Below are positions 24,461 to 34,417 of a DNA stretch of 64,000 nucleotides, piece by piece. Origin of the DNA: Chloroflexota bacterium (GTDB taxonomy: Bacteria; Chloroflexota; Anaerolineae; B4-G1; SLSP01); the NCBI GenBank assembly GCA_019873645.1, contig JAIOAX010000010.1, positions 62,001 to 126,000 on the forward strand, in the 5' to 3' direction. Position 1 is the stretch's first letter. Each line of letters starts with the position of its first letter. The notes beneath the pieces were generated by a model, which was given only the letters and a program-made list of their open reading frames with translations, was not told the origin of the DNA and did no database searches. A program made the translations under genes and the position numbers.

Positions 24461-25621
24461 CTATGGCATACGATGTGTTGGGGCAGGAAAGCCAGGATGG
24501 AAGAAAGCCAGGTTAGTTTCATCAAGCGTCGCACCGGTAGCGGAAGCCACATGCCGGAGGGCCTGATTGACCACGGCATGCAATCTCTGTGCCTCGGTCT
24601 CTACCCGCGCGTTGATGAGCAATGTCACCTGGGTACCGGATAACGGCGGCACGCTCTGTTCCCAGCCGGCTTCATCGAGCGTGGTAAAACTCACTTTGGT
24701 CTCTTCACCCGCGCCACGCACCAGGAATTTGAGATGGCCGACGGCTATCTGTTGTTGCCGCAACATGTCCACAATTGCGCCGATGGCCTGCAAGGTCACG
24801 GTGCTTCCCTGCCCTTCGAGGACATGAAGCGTCGCCGTTTCATCCAACCACGCCAGCCGCGCCTCGCCTGCTCCGTAGCGCGCGTAGTCAATGTCCAACG
24901 CTGCGACGGGTAGGCCGACAGCGCCGGATTCCAACATCTCTACCCACTCGGCGATATCGCCTGGGTCCAAAGAGTTTTGCAAGCGCATCGTTTTGTGCGG
25001 AAATCGTTGTTGCGCCAGGAACAGTAATTCGGGACCAGGGATTAGGGATGGGGTCTGAAACCCTGCGATGGTTTGCTGCTCCCTGCTTCTTGCCCCTTGC
25101 CCCCTGTTCCCTGCTTCCGGCCGCGCTTCCAATAAATCGGCCTTGTTGATGACCAGCAATCCCGCCTCTTCAATTTGCTTGTCGAAGATGTAGACCACCT
25201 CATCGCTGAAAGGCATGGGCAGATCAAGCAAACGGCGACGGAGCAGGCGGGCGTCGGCAAAGACGCTGAAACTGGTGGGAGGCGTCTCCTGACGCAGCGT
25301 CAACAATGGTTTCACGACGGTCGCCACCACATCGGCGCATGAGCCAACCGATTCCGCGAAGATCACATCGGGCTGTGCTGTGTGCTGCAGTTGTGCAAGG
25401 CGCGCATCAAGGTCAGCGTAATTACAGCAGAAGCATCCGCCGGTCACTTCAACGGTAGGGACATCGGCCAGGGTGAAGAAGGCCGTATCCACCAGGTATT
25501 TGCCCTGGTCATTGGTGACGACACCAACGCGTTTACCCTGCGCCAGCAGGTATTTCGCCGCGCCGATAATGGCCGTCGTCTTGCCGCTGCCCAGAAAGCC
25601 GCCTACGATATGCAAATGCAT
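24461..25621 (-). CDS. CobW/G3E-family GTPase (metallochaperone)
   Basis: From ATG 25621: Walker A GGFLGSGKTT (7-16), metal-binding GCFCCN (62-67), NKAD (159-162), then a C-terminal CobW-type region. G3E GTPases insert metals into target enzymes. Residues 169-196 (EAGNRGQGARSREQQ...) are encoded by the same low-complexity words found between genes elsewhere in this window, so the loop looks like an in-frame repeat insertion between NKAD and the C-domain. Possible client: the B12 or zinc enzymes just downstream, inferred only from position. On the minus strand a TATAAT lies at 25640-25645. Confidence 0.85.
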   Translation of the reverse strand: MHLHIVGGFLGSGKTTAIIGAAKYLLAQGKRVGVVTNDQGKYLVDTAFFTLADVPTVEVTGGCFCCNYADLDARLAQLQHTAQPDVIFAESVGSCADVVATVVKPLLTLRQETPPTSFSVFADARLLRRRLLDLPMPFSDEVVYIFDKQIEEAGLLVINKADLLEARPEAGNRGQGARSREQQTIAGFQTPSLIPGPELLFLAQQRFPHKTMRLQNSLDPGDIAEWVEMLESGAVGLPVAALDIDYARYGAGEARLAWLDETATLHVLEGQGSTVTLQAIGAIVDMLRQQQIAVGHLKFLVRGAGEETKVSFTTLDEAGWEQSVPPLSGTQVTLLINARVETEAQRLHAVVNQALRHVASATGATLDETNLAFFHPGFPAPTHRMP

Positions 25622-25655
25622 GTTGTCAGAAAATGGTTGTGGGATTATAACCAAA

Positions 25656-26420
25656 ATGATGGACGCTCAACAATACGCGACAGCTATGTGGCAAACGCCA
25701 CCGCGCAACCTGACCATTGCCACGGATGCCGTTCACGTCTGGCGGGTAGACATACCTGCGCTTTTGGGCCGGGTACCGCGCCTCGAAGCGACGCTGTCCG
25801 CCACTGAACGCGCCCGCGCCGCACGTTTTCGCTTTCTCGAACACCGCACCCGCTTCATCGTGACGCATGGCGTCCTGCGCGACATTCTCGGTCGCTATTT
25901 GGACATCCCCGCCGCACAACTTGAATTGACCACCAATGCTTATGGTAAACCGATATTGGTTGCGCCTGAACACGCCTGGCTGCAATTCAACCTTTCCCAC
26001 TCCGGGGACTTGATTCTCTTCGCCATCACCCGCGATCGGCCGGTAGGCATTGATGTGGAACAACTCATCCCGCCGGACAATTTTACCAGGCTTGTGGAGC
26101 AGTTTTTCTCACCCAACGAGTACGCGGCGCTTCTCGCACTGCCTGAAGAGAAGCGCGCCGCCGCGTTTTTTGCCGGCTGGACACGCAAGGAGGCTTATGT
26201 CAAGGCCTTGGGGATGGGAGTATCGCTGCCCCTCGATCAATTCGATGTGATTATGGACCCGGATGCCCCGGCCCGCTTGCTCGCCGACCGCCGCCATCCG
26301 CAGTACCCTGAAACCTGGACGCTGCTGAGTTTCATCCCCGCGCCAGGGTACACCGCCGCGTTAGCCGTCGAAATTTTACACCCAACTATGACTTTTTACC
26401 ACTGGTATCCCCGAATTTAA
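25656..26420 (+). CDS. 4'-phosphopantetheinyl transferase (Sfp type)
   Basis: This enzyme moves the phosphopantetheine arm of coenzyme A onto acyl or peptidyl carrier proteins. The magnesium/CoA site VGIDVEQ and the WTRKEAYVKALGMG motif are intact, and NLSHSGDLILFAI and the N-terminal ARAARFRF segments also fit. About 254 residues from the tandem ATGs at 25656/25659; the longer frame is antisense to cobW. Divergent from cobW with 34 bp between starts. Confidence 0.92.
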   Translation: MMDAQQYATAMWQTPPRNLTIATDAVHVWRVDIPALLGRVPRLEATLSATERARAARFRFLEHRTRFIVTHGVLRDILGRYLDIPAAQLELTTNAYGKPILVAPEHAWLQFNLSHSGDLILFAITRDRPVGIDVEQLIPPDNFTRLVEQFFSPNEYAALLALPEEKRAAAFFAGWTRKEAYVKALGMGVSLPLDQFDVIMDPDAPARLLADRRHPQYPETWTLLSFIPAPGYTAALAVEILHPTMTFYHWYPRI

Positions 26421-26578
26421 TCCTCCACAATCCTCAAGCATCCGATCCCACAATTTTCAATCAACCGTTGGTGTTATAATAAGCTCCGTCCACGCAAACG
26501 ATTGTTTTCAATGTGTGTTGGGTGAGCGGAGTAAAGTCTTATTTGCGGATCGGGAGAATTGTATAGCGGAGTTTAGCG

Positions 26579-29329
26579 ATGTGGAAGCTACGGCAGTTTA
26601 CGGAAAACATTTTATGGGAAACAGAAGTAGAGCGACGGCGCAGGTTGCTCAATATCTTGCTGATGTGTTTTGGGATGGTGACGGTAATACTGCTATTATA
26701 CACTGTATATGCTGGCATCGTTCATCTGGATAGTGGTTCAATGCTCTGGTCGCTCTGCCGAATTAGTATAGTGATGGCAGGAGGATTGACAGGCTTGGCT
26801 CTTCTTAATCGCTATTGGTCAAGCCGATTGACCAGTATGTTGCTCGCATCGTTTTTGTTCGTGGCTATCGCCTGGCATGTAGGATTCAATGCCATCTTAT
26901 TGCGGAACACCTTTCTATCTTTCACCATTCCTATCCTTGTCGCCGGTTTTCTCGTGTACCCCTGGGCCGGATTTGTCATGGCAACTTTGATCAGTGGCTG
27001 GGTAGTGCTTTTAGCAATCAAGTTGCCCGAAATTCCAGACTTGCCGGCCATTTTGATTTATTTCGGCGTGGCGACTATGACCTGGCTATTTGCGCAAAAC
27101 CTGGAACAGACGCTGCACAATCTGCGGGCAGCCAATCAAGATCTGGATCAACGGGTTGCTGCGCGCACGGCAGAGTTAGTGGCCGCCAATGCGCAATTGC
27201 AACAGGAAATCGCCGAGCGTGAGCGCATAGCCGCAGCCTTGCGTGAATCCGAGATTCGCTATCGTACTCTGTTTGACAATACACCGGTCGGTATTGGACT
27301 GACCGACCGCGAGGGGCAGCTCTGGACTTTGAATCCGGTATTGGCACAGATGTTGGGATATACGGTTGATGAGCTACAAGGCCGCAATGTGCGCACGTTG
27401 TATGTCAATCCTGAAGCACGCGATGCCCTCACACAGATTTTGCGGAAAGATGGCCATGTTCGTAATTATGAAACGCGCTTGAAACGCCGGGATGGCAGCA
27501 CCTTCAATGCCAGTTTGACGGTGACGGGATATCCGGTGAACGAGGGGCCGATCTGGCAGGCGGTCATTCTGGACATCACGCCTCAAAAGCAAATGGAAGA
27601 CGCTTTACGCCGGGCGCGTGATGAATTGGAGCTGCGGGTGCAAGAACGTACCCAGGAATTGGTCGTCAGCAACTTGCGCTTGCAGGCAGAAATTGCCGAG
27701 CGAGAATGTATCGAAGCCGCCTTGCGGGAGAGCGAGGCGCGTTATCGGGCCTTGATTGATATGTCGCCCGATTCTATCATTGTGTGTAATATGGACGGCA
27801 CGATTATTATGTGCAACGCGCAGAGTGCTGCACTATATGGCGTCTCTGATCCGGCTACGCTCATCGGGCGCAATGTTTTCGATTTCATCGTGCCTGAAGA
27901 ACGCGAACGGGCGATAGCTTTTACGCAGCGGACTTTGGAACACGGTATTGTCCATGATGTCGAATACATGGCTTTCAGAGCCGATGGGGCGCGTTTCCCG
28001 GTGGAAGTCAGCGCCGCGTTTATCCCCGATGCCGAAGGCAAGCCCACAGCCTTTGTCGGCATTACCCGTGACATCACCGCGCGCAAAAAAGCCGAAGAAG
28101 CCGTGCGTCGCCACAACCAGGAATTACAGGCGTTGAACGCCATTGCCACGACGCTGAATCAAACCCACACCCTTGAAGAACTCCTCAAGGGCGTATTACC
28201 CGAAATCCTTAACGTGATCGGTGTGGATACCGGTTGGATTGAGTTGCGGGAAACCGCACAAACTGCGCCCATGGCCGTTACGGTTGGACAAAGCGGCTGT
28301 CCAGAGCCGCCGCCGGAGGGATTGCTGCCCGTCGTCCTCCACGAGAACTTGTTACACCGCGTTTATGAGGAGGGCGCGCCGGTTTTACTGGAAGAGGTTC
28401 AGGGAGTCTTAGAGAAATATCGAAGCGCAAGCCTGCCGCTGCCGGCCTTCCCTGTCGTGGCGTTGCCCATTAAGATTCAAAAAGATGTGATCGGCATTCT
28501 GGGTGTCGCGGGGATTTTGGACTGCCGGCCCCATTCCTTTGAGCCTGCTGATGTCAGGTTGCTCACCACCATCAGTTCCCAGCTTGGCCTGGCCGTACAC
28601 CATCTACACCTGCTTAGAGAAGCGACCGAGGCTGCGGCGCTGCGGGAACTGGAGCGCCTGCGTTCAGAACTGGTTGCCAATTTTTCCCATGATTTGCGCA
28701 CTCCGTTAGGTTTGATTAAAATGTCATGTACCACGCTTTTGCGGGAAGACGTCCGTTTTGACCTCCAGACGCAGCGGGAATTTCTGAAGGATATTGAAAC
28801 GCAAGCCGATATATTGACCGAGATCGTTGACAATATCCTCAACCTGGCGCGGCTGGAGAGTGGACAACTGCATCTGAACAAGCGTCTCACCGACCTGGAA
28901 CAACTGACGTATATGATATTGAGTGCGATGCAAGGGCGTTTTACCCAACACAGAGCTAAATGCCAGTTTCCTGAAACGCCCCTGGTCGCCGATGTGGACC
29001 CGAAGTACATTGCGGAACTGTTGCGCAATCTCCTCGACAATGCCATTAAGTATTCGCCCAACGGCGGAGAGATCACCGTGACAGGTGCGTTGAAAGATAA
29101 CCATATCATTATGCAGGTGCGCGATCAGGGGATAGGGATTCCGCCTGAAGCCCTCGATAAAGTCTTCGAGCGCTTCTATCGGGTAGATGACGAGGCTATT
29201 CGGCATATAGGTGGCGTGGGACTGGGATTATCGGTTTGCCAGGGCATTGCCCGGGCGCATGGAGGGCGCATAGAGGTCGCCAGCACGCCAGGTCAGGGGA
29301 GTACCTTTTCCGTGATTTTGCCTCTTTAA
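26579..29329 (+). CDS. Membrane sensor histidine kinase (PAS-PAS-GAF)
   Basis: 916 residues: five or six membrane helices (about 20-190), a coiled coil (NLRAANQDLDQRVAARTAEL), PAS (about 230-345), second coiled coil, PAS (about 375-505), GAF (about 520-680), HisKA with H704 in NFSHDLRTP, and HATPase with NLLDNAIKYSPNGGEI, DQGIGIPPE and GGVGLGLSVC. It phosphorylates presumably the response regulator encoded next. GGAG precedes ATG 26579; a TATAAT stands at 26475-26480 without a good -35. Confidence 0.93.
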   Translation: MWKLRQFTENILWETEVERRRRLLNILLMCFGMVTVILLLYTVYAGIVHLDSGSMLWSLCRISIVMAGGLTGLALLNRYWSSRLTSMLLASFLFVAIAWHVGFNAILLRNTFLSFTIPILVAGFLVYPWAGFVMATLISGWVVLLAIKLPEIPDLPAILIYFGVATMTWLFAQNLEQTLHNLRAANQDLDQRVAARTAELVAANAQLQQEIAERERIAAALRESEIRYRTLFDNTPVGIGLTDREGQLWTLNPVLAQMLGYTVDELQGRNVRTLYVNPEARDALTQILRKDGHVRNYETRLKRRDGSTFNASLTVTGYPVNEGPIWQAVILDITPQKQMEDALRRARDELELRVQERTQELVVSNLRLQAEIAERECIEAALRESEARYRALIDMSPDSIIVCNMDGTIIMCNAQSAALYGVSDPATLIGRNVFDFIVPEERERAIAFTQRTLEHGIVHDVEYMAFRADGARFPVEVSAAFIPDAEGKPTAFVGITRDITARKKAEEAVRRHNQELQALNAIATTLNQTHTLEELLKGVLPEILNVIGVDTGWIELRETAQTAPMAVTVGQSGCPEPPPEGLLPVVLHENLLHRVYEEGAPVLLEEVQGVLEKYRSASLPLPAFPVVALPIKIQKDVIGILGVAGILDCRPHSFEPADVRLLTTISSQLGLAVHHLHLLREATEAAALRELERLRSELVANFSHDLRTPLGLIKMSCTTLLREDVRFDLQTQREFLKDIETQADILTEIVDNILNLARLESGQLHLNKRLTDLEQLTYMILSAMQGRFTQHRAKCQFPETPLVADVDPKYIAELLRNLLDNAIKYSPNGGEITVTGALKDNHIIMQVRDQGIGIPPEALDKVFERFYRVDDEAIRHIGGVGLGLSVCQGIARAHGGRIEVASTPGQGSTFSVILPL

Positions 29330-29508
29330 TGAGGAATGGCCTTGACTTCTTGCGGAAATTTGCGGATTTTGCCAGCTATGGTCAGAGATTTCAAAAGTTG
29401 GACGCGGATTCTCAGAAAACTTCAGATGGTCTGCGGGCACAAACGGGTTTTTTTATTGTAAATTATACTCGTCAGGGACAATATTGTGCACGACTAAAGG
29501 ACAACAGG

Positions 29509-30254
29509 ATGGCCGAGACAACAAAATATCATATCCTGGTCGTAGATGATGACCCGCGTTATGTGCGGCTGCTCAAGGTCAATCTGGAAGCCAGCGGTTA
29601 TGTCGTCACCGTAGCTTATGACGGTCAGACGGCGATTAGGCTGGCTGCCAGCGAAGTGCCGGATTTGATCTTATTGGATGTGATGATGCCGGCGTTCAAC
29701 GGCTATACGGTCTGTGAGAAAATCCGCGAGTTCTCGACCGCGCCTATCATCATGTTGACTGCGCTTGACGAGACCGAGGATAAGGTCAAAGGATTGGATT
29801 TGGGCGCGGACGACTATATCACCAAGCCGGTAAGCATTAAAGAGGTGCTGGCGCGCATTCACGCGGCTTTGCGCCGCAGCCGTATGGGGCAGGTTGAACA
29901 TCGTCCGGCCTTCGAAAACGGCGATTTGCGCGTAGATTTTGTCGCCCGGCGTGTGTATGTAGCCGATAAGGAGATCGCCCTGACGCCTACCGAATATCGG
30001 GTTCTGGCTGAACTGGTCACCCATACCGGCCACGTGTTGTCATCCACATACTTGTTGGAGAAAATCTGGGGGACGCCGCATGATGAAGATAGCCATTTGA
30101 TCTGGCAGGTGATCCATCGCCTGCGTCACAAGTTGGAACCCGATGCCGAGACCTCACATTACATCCATACCCGCCCCGGTGTTGGCTATGTGTTTCTGCC
30201 ACAGCGCGCGTCAAGCGAGAAGATAATACTACCGAAAGGCGCTCATTCGACAAA

Positions 30255-30258
<4 letters not shown>
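29509..30258 (+). CDS. OmpR/PhoB-type response regulator
   Basis: 249 residues: receiver with acidic DDD (13-15), phosphoacceptor D57 in ILLDVMMP and KP at about 106-107, then a winged-helix DNA-binding domain (LTPTEYRVLAELVTHTG, HLIWQVIHRLRHKLEPD, RPGVGYVF). ATG 29509 follows AGG; the 179-bp gap after the kinase has TATACT at 29464-29469. The stop overlaps the ATG of the queuosine-precursor transporter gene, so the transporter is co-transcribed. Confidence 0.93.
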
Positions 30259-30929
<671 letters not shown>

Positions 30930-30932
30930 ATC

Positions 30933-31949
30933 TTGAAAGATACACAGGAAGATATAGCGTCACTTGCCGTGATTGAGCAGTTTTTGGCCGAAAGCGGCGG
31001 CGCGGCGGTGACAGAAGGCGCAGCGGCTGCCGATTGGCACGCGGAGGCACTACCGGAAGGCCACAAATCCGGCTTTGTGGCAGTCATCGGGCGGCCCAAC
31101 GTGGGAAAATCCACGCTGGTCAATGCGCTGGTGGGACGTAAAATCGCCATCGTATCGCCCAAGCCGCAAACGACGCGCCAGCGCATCCGCGGCATCCTCA
31201 CCGCGCCGGACTATCAGATGATTTTCGTGGACACGCCGGGGATCCACACAAAACCGGGCCATCGGCTTAACGAACTGATGATCGAACAGGCCATCGCCGC
31301 GATCCCCAACGCCGATGTGATCCTCTTCGTGGTGGATGTCGCCGTAGCGCCGCGCGAAGAAGACGCGCACATCGCGCAGTTGCTTCAGGCGAAGGCGCAA
31401 AAGCGGCCGGTCGTCTTCGCGCTCAATAAGATGGATCAGCTCGACCTTGAACAGGCCCAAACCCACATCGAACGTTACTGGGCGTTGCTGCCCGATTATG
31501 CGGATTCCATTCCCATCAGCGCGCTCAAGGGGACCAATCTTGAGCTGCTGCGCGAGCATCTGCTCAAATTCCTGCCGGAGGGGCCACGCTATTACCCCAG
31601 TGACCAGATTACCGATCAGACCGAGCATCAGATCGCCGCTGAATTGATCCGCGAGGCGATGTTGCGCTTTACGCATCAGGAAGTGCCGCACGCCGCGGCC
31701 GTCTATGTTGAGGATTACCACGAGCGCGAGAACGATGTGCTGTATGTCTCGGCGACGATCTGGGTAGAGCGCGAGTCGCAGAAGCCCATCGTCATCGGTA
31801 AGCAGGGGCAGCGGCTCAAGCAGATTGGCTCGGCGGCCCGCGTGGAACTGGAACGTTTTATCGGCGGGAAAGTCTACCTGGAGTTATGGGTCAAGGTGCA
31901 ACCGGAATGGCGTGACCGCGAAGGCCGGCTGCGAGAATTGGGGTTTTAA
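30933..31949 (+). CDS. era: GTPase Era
   Basis: Essential small-subunit assembly GTPase binding the 3' end of 16S rRNA. G1 GRPNVGKST, G2 region KPQTTRQRIRG, G3 DTPGIH, G4 NKMD and G5 SALKG are all present, followed by a C-terminal KH domain (IGKQGQRLKQIGSAARVELE). The start is TTG 30933 behind AAGGGGAG, three bases after the transporter stop. There is a ~45-residue N-terminal extension before the G domain (338 residues against about 300). Confidence 0.95.
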   Translation: MKDTQEDIASLAVIEQFLAESGGAAVTEGAAAADWHAEALPEGHKSGFVAVIGRPNVGKSTLVNALVGRKIAIVSPKPQTTRQRIRGILTAPDYQMIFVDTPGIHTKPGHRLNELMIEQAIAAIPNADVILFVVDVAVAPREEDAHIAQLLQAKAQKRPVVFALNKMDQLDLEQAQTHIERYWALLPDYADSIPISALKGTNLELLREHLLKFLPEGPRYYPSDQITDQTEHQIAAELIREAMLRFTHQEVPHAAAVYVEDYHERENDVLYVSATIWVERESQKPIVIGKQGQRLKQIGSAARVELERFIGGKVYLELWVKVQPEWRDREGRLRELGF

Positions 31950-31975
31950 CGTTGGAACGTTGGAACGTTCAAACG

Positions 31976-32833
31976 TTACGCTGTAAGCACCTCGACGCCG
32001 TCGCCTGTCACCAAAACCGTGTGTTCCCACTGCGCCGAAAGCGAACCGTCGGCGGTCACGGCGGTCCAACCGTCGCTCAAGGTGCGGACTTCATAAGTGC
32101 CGATGTTGATCATCGGTTCGATGGTGAAGACCATGCCGGGTACCAGCTCAACGCCGGTGTGAGGGACGCCGTAGTGCAGGATATCCGGCGCCTCGTGGAA
32201 GTAGAGGCCCGTCCCGTGGCCGACGAACGCCCGCACGACGGAATAGCCGTGGCTTTCGGCGTGCTTTTGGATGGCATAGCCGATGTCGCCAAGGCGATTG
32301 CCGGGCTTCACCTGGGCGATGCCCAATTCCAGACACTCGCGCGTCACCTCGACCAGCTTGCGCGCCTCCGGGGAAACCTCGCCGATGAGGAACATGCGGC
32401 TGGAATCCCCGTAATAACCGTTGAGGATCGTTGTCACATCCACATTGAGAATGTCACCCTCACGCAACACGCGGTCGGGACTGGGGATGCCGTGACAGAT
32501 GACCTCGTTAATCGAGGTGCAGACGCTCTTGGGATAGCCGCGGTAGTTTAGCGGCGCCGGGATCGCGCCGTTAGCGAGGGTCAGCTCGTGAACCCAGGTG
32601 TTGATCTGCTCGGTGGTGATGCCGGGGCGGATGCGCGGCGTAATGGCATCCAGGATGTCGCGGGTCAGCCGACAACTCTTGCGGATGCCGGCGATTTGCA
32701 CCTCGTTCTTGATGATGATCTCACGCTTGTTCGCCTGTTTCTGACGCCGACTGTAGGTTTGTGCCACATCCTGCACCACTTCATCGGCAGATTTTCTTGT
32801 TCGCAACCAACCCAAATTGCTTCTTTTCTGCAT
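31976..32833 (-). CDS. map: Methionine aminopeptidase, type I
   Basis: Removes initiator methionine. Metal ligands are visible: VDVTT and GDSSR aspartates, GHGTG histidine, TIEP and QWEH glutamates. The 285-residue protein has an unusual basic N-terminal extension of about 37 residues (residues 5-37, RKSADEVVQ...RRQKQANKRE) before the core beginning IIKNEVQIAGIRKS. GAGAGGA precedes the ATG. Convergent with era; the 26 bp between carry ACGTTGGAACGTTGGAACG words. Confidence 0.95.
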   Translation of the reverse strand: MQKRSNLGWLRTRKSADEVVQDVAQTYSRRQKQANKREIIIKNEVQIAGIRKSCRLTRDILDAITPRIRPGITTEQINTWVHELTLANGAIPAPLNYRGYPKSVCTSINEVICHGIPSPDRVLREGDILNVDVTTILNGYYGDSSRMFLIGEVSPEARKLVEVTRECLELGIAQVKPGNRLGDIGYAIQKHAESHGYSVVRAFVGHGTGLYFHEAPDILHYGVPHTGVELVPGMVFTIEPMINIGTYEVRTLSDGWTAVTADGSLSAQWEHTVLVTGDGVEVLTA

Positions 32834-32849
32834 TATTGTCCTCTCTAAT

Positions 32850-34028
<1,179 letters not shown>

Positions 34029-34084
34029 TCAGTTTTCAGTTATCGGTAGTCAGTGCGCCGTTATTGATCAGGATGTACAGGCAA

Positions 34085-34107
34085 CATTGTGGTATCATAC
34101 CACAATG
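34085..34107. promoter_or_regulatory. 23-bp perfect palindrome upstream of tgt
   Basis: CATTGTGGTAT-C-ATACCACAATG, about 75 bp upstream of the tgt start. Could be an operator or part of a small repeat; the regulator is unknown. The preceding 34014-34060 stretch is TTTTCAGTT/TCAGTTATC words. Confidence 0.45.
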
Positions 34108-34129
34108 AACTTAATCGCCAAGTTAGTGC

Positions 34130-34302
34130 TAGGGCTATCGCATTTGGCCGCTTCCGGCAACTGAATACGGCCTAAAGGCCGGGGAAAGGGGGATTTTTGT
34201 GGCGGGGCGAAGCCCCGCCACAAAAATCCCCACTAAAAACGCCGCTTTAGCGGCACAACAGACAGCACGACGGGACAGAGTTTTCCAAATGCGATAGCCC
34301 TA
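34130..34302. mobile_element. MITE-like element A, copy 2 (inverted)
   Basis: 169-bp element (34132-34300) flanked by TA on both sides, inverse of the copy at 4463-4634 apart from a small substitution/indel beside the central palindrome. The GAA loop of the central hairpin is not inverted with the arms. No coding content. Confidence 0.85.
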
Positions 34303-34365
34303 GTTAGCGCAAGGTTGACGAAGCATACTTCTTGCATCATGACTTTGAACAGGAGAATAGCAATC

Positions 34366-34397
34366 AAAAACCGGATTTCTGAGGAGAAATCCGGTTT
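34366..34397 (-). terminator. Rho-independent terminator of surface operon
   Basis: AAACCGGATTTCT (34368-34380) pairs fully with 34385-34397, loop of 4; on the minus strand the stem runs into TTTTTGATTG. It lies 20 bases past the metzincin gene stop. Confidence 0.85.
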
Positions 34398-34417
34398 CTG
34401 ATTATTCTTGTTTGCGC

